Shown: positions 9,223-18,331, numbered from the stretch's first letter. The stretch is 34,443 nucleotides of DNA from an uncultured Eubacteriales bacterium (GCA_900547315.1 URGI01000012.1:1-34443), one strand, 5' to 3'. The notes: generated by a model from the sequence alone, not told the origin. A program made the numbers and translations.

Positions 9223-9905
9223 TCTCTCATCGCCTCCAGCGCTCTGCCGGCGGCCTGCTGCTCGGCTTCCTTCTTCGTTCTGCCGCTGCCCTCGCCGACG
9301 GGAAGCCCGTTGACGCAGACCTGAAACGTAAAGGTCTTGCAGTGGTCGGGGCCGCTCTCGCCGATAAGCTCATAGCTGATATGCTGATTGCTGCGGCGCT
9401 GCACAAGCTCCTGAAGCTCGGTCTTGTAATCCGCCGTGCGGTGGTTGTCGTCGATCCTTGCGTCCTTGAGAACGCGGGTCATTATAAACTCGCGCGCCTG
9501 ATCCATGCCGCTGTCGATATACATGGCGGCGATGATCGCCTCGACCATATCCGCAAGTATCGACGGGCGCTGCCGTCCGCCGGTGTGCTCCTCGCCGCGG
9601 CCAAGGCGCATATATTCGCTGATGCCGAGTTCCAGCGCGACCTTGTGCAGGCTCGTCTCGCAGACGAGCTCCGCGCGCAGCCGTGTCATGCGCCCCTCCG
9701 GCAGCTCCGGCTCATGGTGATACAGGAAATCCGCCGTCACGATGCCGAGTATCGAGTCGCCCAGGAACTCCAGCCGCTCATAGCTCTGGCAGGCGGGAGA
9801 ATGGCGCTCGTTGGCATAGGAGCTGTGGGTCAGCGCCGTTTCGAGAAGCTGCTTGTTTTTAAACTGATAGCCGATTTTTTCTTCCAGACCAGTTATTTCG
9901 TTCAT
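9219..9905 (-). CDS. rnc: Ribonuclease III
   Basis: Double-strand-specific endoribonuclease for rRNA and mRNA processing. About 228 residues. The catalytic signature ERLEFLGDSILG lies in the N-terminal domain and DMVEAIIAAMY carries the second acidic pair. A C-terminal dsRNA-binding domain starts near DYKTELQELVQ and ends with GRTKKEAEQQAAGRALE. The frame is open further upstream into plsX, but the start at 9905 overlaps the plsX stop by 4 bp (ATGA), has a purine-rich GAGG/AAGGCGG stretch upstream, and gives the normal family length, so it is preferred. It is followed by the radical SAM gene and smc. Confidence 0.96.
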   Translation of the reverse strand: MNEITGLEEKIGYQFKNKQLLETALTHSSYANERHSPACQSYERLEFLGDSILGIVTADFLYHHEPELPEGRMTRLRAELVCETSLHKVALELGISEYMRLGRGEEHTGGRQRPSILADMVEAIIAAMYIDSGMDQAREFIMTRVLKDARIDDNHRTADYKTELQELVQRRSNQHISYELIGESGPDHCKTFTFQVCVNGLPVGEGSGRTKKEAEQQAAGRALEAMRE

Positions 9906-10930
9906 TCCGCCTTTGCCTCGGTTCTGAGCTTCATGTATTCGATGTTTGCCTCTATGTCGGAGATTATGCCGGACTCGGCAAAGCTCTGCGCCTGACGCAT
10001 CGCAGAGAAGATGCATGCGGCGTTGGAGGAGCCGTGCGCCTTGATGACGGGCCTGCTGATGCCGATCATCGCCGTGCCGCCGACCTCGTTGACGTCCATG
10101 GATTTCTTCATGACGCCGAGATCCTTTTTCAGCACCGCCGCTGCGAGCTTATTGGCAGTGTTCTTATAGAACACGCCCTTGAGCTGCTTCATCATATATT
10201 TGATAACGCCCTCGGTGCTCTTGAGAAGGACGTTGCCGGTAAAGCCGTCAGTTACTACAACGTCCGCCGCACCGGCAAAAACGCCCGTGCCCTCGACGTT
10301 GCCGACGAAATTGATGCGCCCATCTTCGTGCGCCTCCTTCAGCAGTGCGAAAGCCTGATGCTGAAGCTCGCCGCCCTTGGTGTCCTCGGTACCGACGTTC
10401 AGCAGGCCGACGCGCGGGTTCTCACAGCCCATGAGTTTCTTGGCATAGAAGCTGCCCATATACGCAAACTGAAGCAGATATTCCGCCGTGCACTCGACGT
10501 TCGCGCCGCAGTCGATGAGCATGACGCCGTGCTCCCCGCTCGGAAGAACTGGCGCCATCGCCGCGCGGCGGATGCCGCGGATGCGCTTGACGGTCAGCGT
10601 CGCTCCGGTGAGGAGCGCGCCGGTGCTGCCCGCGGAGACTACTGCGTCGCCCTTGCCGTCCTTAAGCATCGCGAGCGCGACGGCCATGGATGAATCTTTC
10701 TTGCGGCGGGTGGCGGTGCTGGGGTCGTCCTCCATAGTGACTACCTCGCTGGCGTTGACGACCTCTACCTCGCCGTCGGCGCAGCCCTCGGCCTTGAGGC
10801 AGGCTCTGACCTTATCCTCGATGCCGACGAGGGTGACGTCCACGCCAAGTTCTCTCTTCGCGCGCACAGCGCCCTTTACTATTTCCTCCGGCGCGTTATC
10901 GCCGCCCATTGCGTCAACGATTATCCTCAC
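9902..10930 (-). CDS. plsX: Phosphate acyltransferase PlsX
   Basis: Makes acyl-phosphate from acyl-ACP, the first committed step of glycerophospholipid synthesis in most Gram-positive bacteria. It acts as a peripheral membrane enzyme. The protein is about 342 residues with the hallmark start RIIVDAMGGDNAP, then STGALL, LIDCGANVE, NVGTEDTKGG and VVTDGFTGNV. The start is GTG at 10930, with GGAGG 9 nt upstream. A longer open frame upstream lies inside trmFO and has no family similarity. The gene overlaps trmFO by 17 bp and rnc by 4 bp. In many Firmicutes acpP lies between the fatty acid genes and rnc; it is absent here. Confidence 0.95.
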   Translation of the reverse strand: MRIIVDAMGGDNAPEEIVKGAVRAKRELGVDVTLVGIEDKVRACLKAEGCADGEVEVVNASEVVTMEDDPSTATRRKKDSSMAVALAMLKDGKGDAVVSAGSTGALLTGATLTVKRIRGIRRAAMAPVLPSGEHGVMLIDCGANVECTAEYLLQFAYMGSFYAKKLMGCENPRVGLLNVGTEDTKGGELQHQAFALLKEAHEDGRINFVGNVEGTGVFAGAADVVVTDGFTGNVLLKSTEGVIKYMMKQLKGVFYKNTANKLAAAVLKKDLGVMKKSMDVNEVGGTAMIGISRPVIKAHGSSNAACIFSAMRQAQSFAESGIISDIEANIEYMKLRTEAKAE

Positions 10931-12239
10931 AGTGGAAAACCTCCTTTGCCATAAGGCCGTCGATAACGCCGAGCGCACGCTCGGATATCGCGGCGTTTTT
11001 GTTTCTCTTACCCTTGACCCTGTAGCCCAGGGGGCTTATTATACCGAAATTTATGTTCATCGGCTGGAAATCGCCGACACTGCCGCCGGAGATGTACAGC
11101 CCCAGCGCACCTATCGCGGTCTCCTGCGGGAAGTCCACAGGCTCCATGCCGAGCACGCGCGCGGCCGTCTCGATGCCGACGAGTATGCCGGAGGCCGCGG
11201 ACTCGACATAGCCCTCAACGCCGGTCATTTGACCGGCGAAGCTGATGCGCGGGTCGCTTCTCAGCCGGTAATAGCGGTCAAGGAGCTTGGGGCTATTAAG
11301 ATATGTGTTGCGGTGCATGACTCCGTAGCGCACGAACTCCGCGTTCTTCAGCGCCGGTATCATCGAGAACACGCGCTTCTGCTCGCCCCATGTGAGGTGA
11401 GTCTGAAAGCCGACCATGTTATATATCGTGCCGTCGGCATTGTCCCGCCGCAGCTGGACGACCGCGTAATTTTCATGTCCTGTGCGCGGGTCGATAAGTC
11501 CGACCGGCTTCAGCGGCCCGTAGCGCAGAGTGTCCACCCCGCGGCGCGCCATGACCTCGACCGGCATGCAGCCCTCAAAGACCCCGCCGTCGTCAAAGCC
11601 GTGCACCTCGGCCTCCTTAGCGCTGACAAGCTCGGTCACGAAGGCGAGATACTCCTCCTTCGTCATCGGGCAGTTTACATAATCCGCTGTGCCCTTATCA
11701 TAGCGCGATGCGAAGAATGCGTTATCCATATCGACGCTCTCGAGCGTGACTATCGGGGCGACAGCGTCGTAAAAGTGCAGGTCGCTGTCCGGGCAGAGCT
11801 TTTCTATCTCCGCCGCTATCGCGTCGCTGCTGAGGGGGCCTGTTGCGATGACGACCTCGCCCTCGGGTATTTTATCCGCCTCGGCGGTGATGAGCTCAAC
11901 GTTCTCATGCTCCTTGAGCGCGCGGGTTATATACTCCGAAAAGCCCTCGCGGTCAACGGCAAGCGCGCCGCCCGCGGCCACGCGGTTTGCGTCCGCGGAC
12001 TCCATGATGAGTGAGCCCATCTTCCGCATCTCCGCCTTGAGAAGCCCGACGGCGTTGCTCAGCTCGTCACTGCGCAGTGAATTCGAGCAGACAAGCTCCG
12101 CAAAGCCCGCGGCCTTATGCGCGGGGGTATATTTCTCCGGCTTCATTTCGATGAGCCTGACCTTTATTCCGCGCTTCGCAAGCTGCCATGCGCACTCGCT
12201 TCCGGCAAGTCCGGCGCCCAAAACGGTGACTGTTTCCAT
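10914..12239 (-). CDS. trmFO: tRNA (uracil-54-C5)-methyltransferase, folate-dependent, TrmFO
   Basis: A flavoprotein that makes ribothymidine at position 54 of tRNA using methylenetetrahydrofolate, the Gram-positive alternative to TrmA. 441 residues. The N-terminal FAD-binding motif is VLGAGLAGSECAW. Family segments include VCSNSLRSD, GPLSSDA, NCPMTKEEY and the C-terminal GQMTGVEGYVES and NFGIISPL stretches. It starts 5 nt after the topA stop and overlaps plsX at its end. The topA-trmFO pairing is conserved across Firmicutes. Confidence 0.97.
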   Translation of the reverse strand: METVTVLGAGLAGSECAWQLAKRGIKVRLIEMKPEKYTPAHKAAGFAELVCSNSLRSDELSNAVGLLKAEMRKMGSLIMESADANRVAAGGALAVDREGFSEYITRALKEHENVELITAEADKIPEGEVVIATGPLSSDAIAAEIEKLCPDSDLHFYDAVAPIVTLESVDMDNAFFASRYDKGTADYVNCPMTKEEYLAFVTELVSAKEAEVHGFDDGGVFEGCMPVEVMARRGVDTLRYGPLKPVGLIDPRTGHENYAVVQLRRDNADGTIYNMVGFQTHLTWGEQKRVFSMIPALKNAEFVRYGVMHRNTYLNSPKLLDRYYRLRSDPRISFAGQMTGVEGYVESAASGILVGIETAARVLGMEPVDFPQETAIGALGLYISGGSVGDFQPMNINFGIISPLGYRVKGKRNKNAAISERALGVIDGLMAKEVFHCEDNR

Positions 12240-12244
12240 TAATA

Positions 12245-14515
12245 TTATTCCTTATCCTTTGCTTTTGCGGCGGTTTTCTTCGCCGTTGTCTTTTTGGCCG
12301 TTGTCTTTTTGGATGCGGACTTTTTCGCCGCGGCCTTCTTTGCGGCAGGCTTCTTTTCCTCTTCCGCCGCTTCGCCGGCAGGCTCTTCCCCGCTCTTCGC
12401 GGCGGCCTTTCTCTTATAGCCGCGCTCGTCCTCAGGCACGAAGTTCGGGCAGGCCTCGTTTATGCAGAAGGGCTTGAGCGCGCCGCGGCCGCTGCGCTTG
12501 AACATCGTCTTGCCGCAGGCCGGGCAGAAGTCCTTCGTCGGCACGTCCCATGTGATAAATCCGCACTCGGGGCCGCGCTCGCAGGCGTAGAACACATATC
12601 CCTTTTTCGAGGTGCGCTTGAGTATCTTGCCGCCGCACTTCGGGCATTTGCCGGGCATTTCTATTACGATCGGCTTTGTGAACGTGCACTCCGGGAAACC
12701 CGGGCAGGCGAGGAAATATCCGAACTTGCCCTTCTTCACGACCATCTGCCGTCCGCAGACCTCGCAGTATTCGTCGCTGAGGACATCCGGCACCTTGAGC
12801 TTCACACCGTCCATGGCCTGCTCCGCAGCGCTCATCTCCTTGCTGAAATCGCCGTAGAACTCGGCCAGCACGTCGCGCCACGCAGCCTTACCCTTCTCGA
12901 TCTCGTCAAGCTCGGCCTCCATATGGTTAGTAAACTTCAGATCGACGATGTCCGCGAAGTGCTCCTTCATAAGCCCCGTCACGACCTCGCCGAGCGGAGT
13001 CGGACGCAGGTACTTTCCTTCCTTGATAACGTAATCATGGGAGGTTATCGTGGATATCGTCGGCGCGTAGGTCGAGGGGCGGCCTATGCCCTTCTCCTCC
13101 ATCGCGCGTATCAGCGTAGCCTCGGTATATCTCGCGGGCGGCTGCGTGAACTGCTGGTCGGAAGTCATCTTCTCAAGCGTCAGGACTTCGCCCTCACTCA
13201 GCGATGGGAGCGGATTGGATATCTCCGCGCTCTCCTCGTCTTTCGCTTCCTCATATACCGCGGTGTAACCCGCGAATTTCATCTCGGAATACGTCGCGCG
13301 GAAGCTGCATCCGGCGGATACAACATCGACGGCGACATTATCATACACGGCGTTCGCCATCTGGCAGGCCGTAAAGCGCCCCCAGATAAGGCGGTAGAGC
13401 CGGTACTGCTCCTGCGTCAGATCCTTGCGCACAAGCTCCGGCGTGAGCTCCACGTCGGTGGGCCGTATGGCCTCGTGCGCGTCCTGCGCGCCGGCCTTGG
13501 TCTTGAAATGGCGCGGCTTGCCGGGGTAATACGCCTCACCGTAGCGGTTGATTATAAAACCGCGCGCTGCTGCCAGCGCCTCCTCCGAGAGACGGAGCGA
13601 GTCGGTTCTCATATAGGTTATAAGGCCGACAGTGCCGCGGCCGGTAATGTCAACGCCCTCATAGAGCTGCTGCGCAATAGACATCGTACGGCGCGGGGTC
13701 ATGCCAAGACGGCGCGAGGCCTCCTGCTGCAATGTCGAGGTGATGAACGGAGGCGCGGGGCTGCGCTGCTTCTCGCCGCGCTTCACGGAATCGACGGTAA
13801 AGTGCTTGCCCTTTGTCAGGTCGATTATCGCGTTGACCTCGTCCTCGCTGTGAAGCTCCTGCTTTTTCCCGTCGCGGCCATAGAATCTGGCGGAAAATCC
13901 GCCGCCCTCACCGCGGCTGAGATGCGCGTCGAGCAGCCAGTATTCCTCGCTGACGAAGCTCTTTATCTCCTCCTCGCGGTCAACGACCATGCGCGTTGCG
14001 ACAGACTGCACGCGCCCCGCGGACAGGCCGCTCTTGACCTTTTTCCACAGCAGCGGCGACAGCTCGTAGCCGACGATGCGGTCGAGTATGCGGCGCGCCT
14101 GCTGCGCGTCGACCAGATCCTGATCGATATCGCGCGGGTGCTGGATGCTCTCAGTGACGACCTTTTTGGTTATCTCATTGAAGGTGACGCGGCGCGCCTT
14201 CTCGTCCGGCAGGTCGAGCAGCTCCTTGAGATGCCACGATATGGCTTCGCCCTCGCGGTCAGGGTCGGTCGCGAGATAGACTGTTTTTGCCGCCTTGGAA
14301 TCCTTCTTCAGCTGGTCGATAAGCTCTTTCTTATCCCTCACGGGGATGTACTTCGGCTCGAAGCCGTGCTCTATGTCAACGCCCATCTTGCTCTTCGGCA
14401 GATCGCGCAGATGTCCCATCGACGCCGTTACCTTATAACCGCTCCCGAGATATTTTTCAATGGTCTTTGCCTTAGCCGGAGATTCGACTATGACAAGATC
14501 CTTCGCTTTTGCCAT
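12245..14515 (-). CDS. topA: DNA topoisomerase I
   Basis: Type IA topoisomerase that relaxes negative supercoils. 756 residues. The TOPRIM domain begins with VIVESPAKAKTIEKYLG, and its acidic triad DPDREGE is at 84-90. The catalytic tyrosine is Y301 in GLITYMRTDS. Three C-terminal four-cysteine zinc ribbons follow: CEVCGRQ with CPGFPEC, CPKCGG with CERGPEC, and CPACGK with CINEACP. The protein ends in a lysine- and alanine-rich tail with repeated AKK/TTAKK units, resembling a histone-H1-like DNA-binding tail. It lies between dprA and trmFO, 9 nt after dprA. Confidence 0.98.
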   Translation of the reverse strand: MAKAKDLVIVESPAKAKTIEKYLGSGYKVTASMGHLRDLPKSKMGVDIEHGFEPKYIPVRDKKELIDQLKKDSKAAKTVYLATDPDREGEAISWHLKELLDLPDEKARRVTFNEITKKVVTESIQHPRDIDQDLVDAQQARRILDRIVGYELSPLLWKKVKSGLSAGRVQSVATRMVVDREEEIKSFVSEEYWLLDAHLSRGEGGGFSARFYGRDGKKQELHSEDEVNAIIDLTKGKHFTVDSVKRGEKQRSPAPPFITSTLQQEASRRLGMTPRRTMSIAQQLYEGVDITGRGTVGLITYMRTDSLRLSEEALAAARGFIINRYGEAYYPGKPRHFKTKAGAQDAHEAIRPTDVELTPELVRKDLTQEQYRLYRLIWGRFTACQMANAVYDNVAVDVVSAGCSFRATYSEMKFAGYTAVYEEAKDEESAEISNPLPSLSEGEVLTLEKMTSDQQFTQPPARYTEATLIRAMEEKGIGRPSTYAPTISTITSHDYVIKEGKYLRPTPLGEVVTGLMKEHFADIVDLKFTNHMEAELDEIEKGKAAWRDVLAEFYGDFSKEMSAAEQAMDGVKLKVPDVLSDEYCEVCGRQMVVKKGKFGYFLACPGFPECTFTKPIVIEMPGKCPKCGGKILKRTSKKGYVFYACERGPECGFITWDVPTKDFCPACGKTMFKRSGRGALKPFCINEACPNFVPEDERGYKRKAAAKSGEEPAGEAAEEEKKPAAKKAAAKKSASKKTTAKKTTAKKTAAKAKDKE

Positions 14516-14524
14516 TACGTTTCC

Positions 14525-15706
14525 TCACTTCTTTGCTATATTAAGCGCCACACGGCGGCCGGGATCACGGCGCACATAGCCCTTGATCTCCAGAACCGTG
14601 AGCTGCGAGAGAACTCTCGCCGTGCTCAGTCCCGTGCTCGCTATGATATCGTCAATATGGCTTGCGGACTTCCCGATCGCAGCGATGATCTTCAGCTGAT
14701 CCTCATTTAGTCCCTCAAGCTGTTTCTTCAAGTCAATATAATCGCTGTCTTTTGGCTTGTCAACAGATTTTTTTGCCGGAACGTCTGCATTCTGTGCTTC
14801 CTCCTCTTCCGGCAGCTCACTTTCGGGCAGCTCGTGCAGCTTTCCGCCGAAGCGCGATTCAAACTCGCTCAGCACATCCCAGCCGCACACGACGGGCTTC
14901 GCTCCGTCCTTTATCATCGCGATCGTCCCGACGCTGTTCGGCGCGTCCGCGTTGCCCGGAACCGCGAAGATCTCTCTCCCCTGCTCCATCGCCGTCTCCG
15001 CGAATAGCCGTGCGCCGCTGCGCTCCGGAGCCTCGACCACCGCCACGCCAACGGACAGCCCCGCGGCGATGCGGTTGCGGTCACGGAAGAAATGCTTCTC
15101 CGGCTTGGTTTCCGGCGGGTACTCGCTTATAAGCGCGCCCCGCGCGGCGACCTCGGCGGCAAGCGTTCCCGCCTCGCACTCATGCGGCGTACCCAGCACG
15201 CCGACGCAGCGGCCTCCCGCAAGCAGCGCGCCTCTGGCGGCCGCCGCATCCACGCCGCTCGTGAGCAGCGACACGACGACTCCGCCGCCCCGCACTATCT
15301 CATACGCGAGCTTTCTGCCCATTTTCAGGCCGTACGCGCTGGCCTTGCGCGTCCCGATGACGGCGATTGCCGCCTCATCGTCCAGCGAGTGCAGCCGTCC
15401 CTTCAGATATATAACGACCGGCGGCGCGAAAATATTCTTCAGGCGCTGCGGATAGTCCGCGTCCTGCATCGTCACCGCCCGTATCCCCTGCCGCGCGCAC
15501 GCGGCTAGTATTCTATCCGCGCAGCTTATATCCCGCTTTTCAAGAGTCTCGGCTTCCTTCTTCGACACGCCGGTCAGCGTCTCGAACTCCCCAGCCGGAG
15601 CATAGAACGCCTTCTCCGCGTCACTGTATTTATCTATCAGAGCCGCCTTGGCCTTCGGGCTGACGGCAGCCGCGGAAAGCCAAAGCCAATATTTTATTGC
15701 CGACAT
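14525..15706 (-). CDS. dprA: DNA-processing protein DprA, divergent
   Basis: A DprA/Smf family protein that loads RecA on incoming single-stranded DNA during transformation. 393 residues: an N-terminal helical domain, a Rossmann core (VIGTRKASAYGLKMGR, SEYPPET, FFRDRNRIAAGLS, VEAPERSGA, FAVPGNADAPNSVGT) and a C-terminal winged helix (about 335-393). Several conserved core positions differ from the usual pattern. The common SGLARGID segment reads SLLTSGVD, the following AH pair reads AA, the GSLIT segment is altered, and the usual TNxLI segment reads VGTIAMI. The fold seems intact, but ligand-pocket residues may have changed. It precedes topA, a common pairing. Confidence 0.9.
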   Translation of the reverse strand: MSAIKYWLWLSAAAVSPKAKAALIDKYSDAEKAFYAPAGEFETLTGVSKKEAETLEKRDISCADRILAACARQGIRAVTMQDADYPQRLKNIFAPPVVIYLKGRLHSLDDEAAIAVIGTRKASAYGLKMGRKLAYEIVRGGGVVVSLLTSGVDAAAARGALLAGGRCVGVLGTPHECEAGTLAAEVAARGALISEYPPETKPEKHFFRDRNRIAAGLSVGVAVVEAPERSGARLFAETAMEQGREIFAVPGNADAPNSVGTIAMIKDGAKPVVCGWDVLSEFESRFGGKLHELPESELPEEEEAQNADVPAKKSVDKPKDSDYIDLKKQLEGLNEDQLKIIAAIGKSASHIDDIIASTGLSTARVLSQLTVLEIKGYVRRDPGRRVALNIAKK

Positions 15707-15732
15707 TCCAAGCTCCGCCCCCTACGGTTTTC

Positions 15733-16494
15733 TTACAGGCTGCCCCTGCTCATTTCCCACATGATGACCGACGCCGCGACGCCCGCGTTCAGCGATTCGC
15801 TGTCCGGCCGCATCGGGATTATCAGCTGCCCGTCGCAGATTGCGAGCAGCTCCGTGCTCAAGCCGTTTCCCTCGCTGCCTACCGCGACCGCGGCCTTATC
15901 CAGCGGTATCTCCCTGAAATCCCGCGCCGTCTCGCTCAGCGCCGCGCCGTACAGCGGCAGGCCGTTTTCATCCAGCGCCGCGCGCAGCTCCGCGAGCGGC
16001 AGCTCCAGCACGCGCTGGCGGAATATCGCGCCCATCGTGGCACGCACGGTTTTGGGATTATAGAGATCGGCGCACACGCCGGTGAGTATCACGGCGTCCA
16101 CGCCGAAAGCGTTCGCCGTGCGGATGACCGTGCCAACGTTGCCGGGGTCCTGTACGCCCTCGAGAACGATGGCGTTTTTCAGCCGAGCCGCGCCGATCCT
16201 GCGCATGCGGACAGCGAACAGCGGCCCTGGGCTGTTCTTCAGCGGCGACGCGTAATCGAACAGCTCCGCCGGTGCGGCGTACTCCTTCGCTCCCGCAAGC
16301 CCCTCGACCTCCGTCGGCCGTTCTTTCCACAGAACCGAGACGATTTCCGCGCCGAAGGCGACGGCCTCGCGCAGAGTTTTTATCCCGTCGCACAGGAACT
16401 GCCCCTGCTCGCGGCGGTACGCGCCGTCTGACGCGAGTGCCCTGACATGGGCGATATATGTATTCTTTCTTGAGCTTATGCTTTCAATACTCAT
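15733..16494 (-). CDS. TrmH/SpoU family RNA 2'-O-methyltransferase
   Basis: A SPOUT methyltransferase of about 253 residues acting on rRNA or tRNA ribose. An N-terminal substrate-binding domain is followed by the knotted SAM-binding domain: motif 1 is LEGVQDPGNVGTVIRTA, motif 2 AVGSEGNGL, motif 3 IPMRPDSESLNAGVAAS. This resembles the YsgA/RlmB group; the exact target nucleotide cannot be assigned from sequence alone. The ATG at 16494 is preferred over an adjacent in-frame TTG at 16497. It is the first gene of the long leftward run. A candidate promoter lies upstream and dprA follows after 26 nt. Confidence 0.92.
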   Translation of the reverse strand: MSIESISSRKNTYIAHVRALASDGAYRREQGQFLCDGIKTLREAVAFGAEIVSVLWKERPTEVEGLAGAKEYAAPAELFDYASPLKNSPGPLFAVRMRRIGAARLKNAIVLEGVQDPGNVGTVIRTANAFGVDAVILTGVCADLYNPKTVRATMGAIFRQRVLELPLAELRAALDENGLPLYGAALSETARDFREIPLDKAAVAVGSEGNGLSTELLAICDGQLIIPMRPDSESLNAGVAASVIMWEMSRGSL

Positions 16495-16542
16495 CAACGC
16501 TTACCTATTATATAATATTTACAATATAGATTCCGGAATTAT

Positions 16543-16570
16543 ATATTATCATAATCCCGCCCGTTTTCAA
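16543..16570 (-). promoter_or_regulatory. Candidate sigma-A promoter for the rlm/dprA/topA-to-leuS run
   Basis: On the minus strand TTGAAA (16565-16570) is followed after 16 nt by TAATAT (16543-16548), within an AT-rich 72-nt gap. The -35 touches the stop codon of the DUF5808 gene. Several other TATAAT-like hexamers occur in this AT-rich gap, so the exact promoter is uncertain. Confidence 0.4.
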
Positions 16571-17907
16571 GCCCCGATTTCGCCAAAAATTACCTCCGTC
16601 TCGCCTTCGGTGCGCGAACCGAGGAGATATGTCTCCCCGCCGGCACATTCCACGAGCAGAAACGGCGGGCAGGTCGGGTCAAGGCACAGCTTGAGCCTGC
16701 CGTATTCTGCGGCGCTGAAATCGCCCTTCAGCAGATTCTCCGCGCCGGTGCCGACGCTGCGGACAAGATGCTCCGGCAGCTCGTCGAGAAGCTCCGCGCT
16801 CTCGATATCCGCCCGCTCTATGCGGTACGCGCTCTTGTCCCCGCAATAAGCGACAAGCTCCGTATTCGTGAGTTCAAGCGATGTCGGCCGGTTCGTCACC
16901 GCGTCTATCAGCGCGCCGGTGAACGGCATCGCCAGCAGGATCAGCGCGGCCATGCCCGCAAGGACTCTGCCGTTGGGGCGCGCGAGATTGACGGTCGTAC
17001 TGCTGCCGACGCGGCAGTTGACGACCGTGCGCGTATCGTGCGGGTCGTAATACACCACGCCGCCGAGCCACTTATCGTCCTCGTCGGCATACCAGCCCCT
17101 GCCGCTGCTCTCGGTGAGCCGCGCCTGCAGTTCGCGCGTTTTAAACTCGATGCGCAGCACCGCGATGATAACTATCGCCGACGCGAGCAAAATTCCAAGC
17201 AGCGACCGGACCGGATTGCCGTCTGACAGCCACACCGCGAGGCTCACGAGCGCAAGCCCGTATGCCGCGGCCAGCCATATCCGCTCCCAGCTGTGGCGGC
17301 GAATGCGCGTGAGGGTATTGGTGAGGTCGGTGTCCGCGTCCACAAGCTCCGCGCGGCGGCGGAACGCCCAGCGGAAGCAGGCAAGACACGCAGCCGCGCC
17401 GACTGCATTGGCGGCGTATATCGCCCACATCACGCGCTCAGACACCAGCGGCAGCAGCGCAAGTGCTATCGCCGGAACAAAGCACCACGCCGATATGCCG
17501 TGCGGCTCCTGAATGGCTTTCAGATCAACCGTGCGCGTGTCGCCGCGCTCCGCCGCCCAGCCGCGGCTGCGCTTGATGCGCTTCAGGTCGCGGTTGCAGC
17601 GCAGGTACGGTATATACGGGATCACGATGCAGACGTCCGCCCACGTGAGATACAGCGTCATAGAAAGGCTGACGCTGCGGATAAACACGCACGGCACGAC
17701 CGCGGCGGTCAGCACGGCGCAGACTATGCCCAGCTCCTTTTTGAATTTTGCGAGCCGCCGGCAGACCTCCGCGTCCTCGTGCGCCTCAAACGGCATCGTC
17801 ACACCGACGGCGATATTTTTCGTGAACTTCGCCTCGCCGCCGAGCACTCTGTACATCAGATACGGCAGCCATATGAGACTGCCCCAGAGAATGATTCGCC
17901 AGATCAT
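16567..17907 (-). CDS. Multi-pass membrane protein with DUF5808 domain
   Basis: A 446-residue membrane protein of unknown function. At least six hydrophobic segments are visible: residue 1-25 region, about 60-100 in two spans, about 145-185 in two spans, about 210-245 in two spans, and one near 320-340. Between the last groups lies a DUF5808-like motif (DKWLGGVVYYDPHDTR, then VGSSTTVNLARPNGR). The end is a soluble region of about 100 residues. The ATG overlaps the GntR stop by 4 bp (ATGA), and AAGGAGGAGAC lies just upstream, so the two are one operon. GntR plus DUF1648/DUF5808 membrane protein pairs are common in Firmicutes and usually looked on as envelope-stress or transport modules. The substrate is unknown. 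Confidence 0.85.
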   Translation of the reverse strand: MIWRIILWGSLIWLPYLMYRVLGGEAKFTKNIAVGVTMPFEAHEDAEVCRRLAKFKKELGIVCAVLTAAVVPCVFIRSVSLSMTLYLTWADVCIVIPYIPYLRCNRDLKRIKRSRGWAAERGDTRTVDLKAIQEPHGISAWCFVPAIALALLPLVSERVMWAIYAANAVGAAACLACFRWAFRRRAELVDADTDLTNTLTRIRRHSWERIWLAAAYGLALVSLAVWLSDGNPVRSLLGILLASAIVIIAVLRIEFKTRELQARLTESSGRGWYADEDDKWLGGVVYYDPHDTRTVVNCRVGSSTTVNLARPNGRVLAGMAALILLAMPFTGALIDAVTNRPTSLELTNTELVAYCGDKSAYRIERADIESAELLDELPEHLVRSVGTGAENLLKGDFSAAEYGRLKLCLDPTCPPFLLVECAGGETYLLGSRTEGETEVIFGEIGA

Positions 17908-18287
17908 TTTGTCTCCTCCTTGTCCTTATCGCCGTAAAGCTTATCGCACAGCTCCAGAGTCTCCGCGCGGCCAAATCCCGCAAGGCGCAGCTCCGAAAGG
18001 CTCAGTCTCAGCGCGGACAGCGTTTTCTCCGAAACGCTTCCCCGCTCCCCGCGCGGCGCGACAGCCGCGCCGCTGCGCCGGTCGGTCGTAATATAGCCCT
18101 CCTGCTTCAGCAGCTGGTAGGCCTTGCTCACGGTCATGGTGTTTATGCCGCTCTCCTCAGCCAGTGCGCGCACTGTCGGCAGTTTCTCCCCTGAAATCAG
18201 TCTGCCGTCCGCAATGCCGATGATGATCTGGTTGCGGAGCTGTATATACAGCGGCGTATCACTTGAAAAGTCGAAGGTCAAAAGCAT
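17904..18287 (-). CDS. GntR family repressor, YtrA subfamily
   Basis: A 127-residue regulator with an N-terminal winged helix-turn-helix (PLYIQLRNQI, SGEKLPTVRALAEESGIN, TVSKAYQLLKQEGYI) and only a short C-terminal dimerisation helix, as in YtrA-type GntR proteins of about 125 residues. The frame is open to 18341, but ATG 18287 has GGAG 9 nt upstream and lies just downstream of a strong promoter, so it is the start. It overlaps the DUF5808 gene, its likely regulatory target together with itself. A perfect inverted repeat on its own promoter suggests autorepression. Confidence 0.93.
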   Translation of the reverse strand: MLLTFDFSSDTPLYIQLRNQIIIGIADGRLISGEKLPTVRALAEESGINTMTVSKAYQLLKQEGYITTDRRSGAAVAPRGERGSVSEKTLSALRLSLSELRLAGFGRAETLELCDKLYGDKDKEETK

Positions 18288-18294
18288 ATAAAAC

Positions 18295-18331
18295 GTCTCC
18301 TTTGTATTATTTATAATAATACAAAGGAGAC
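18295..18331. promoter_or_regulatory. Perfect 15-bp inverted repeat, probable GntR operator
   Basis: GTCTCCTTTGTATTA at 18295-18309 is exactly reverse-complemented at 18317-18331, with a 7-nt centre. It covers the -10, the spacer and the expected transcription start of the gntR promoter, the usual place for a repressor site. The repeat also includes the Shine-Dalgarno sequence, but transcription should start inside it (about 18306), so a full RNA hairpin is unlikely. Confidence 0.8.

Noticed and set aside
18295..18331. An RNA hairpin hiding the gntR ribosome binding site
   Set aside because: The promoter places the transcript start inside the palindrome, so the left part of the hairpin would not be in the RNA. 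An operator is more likely.
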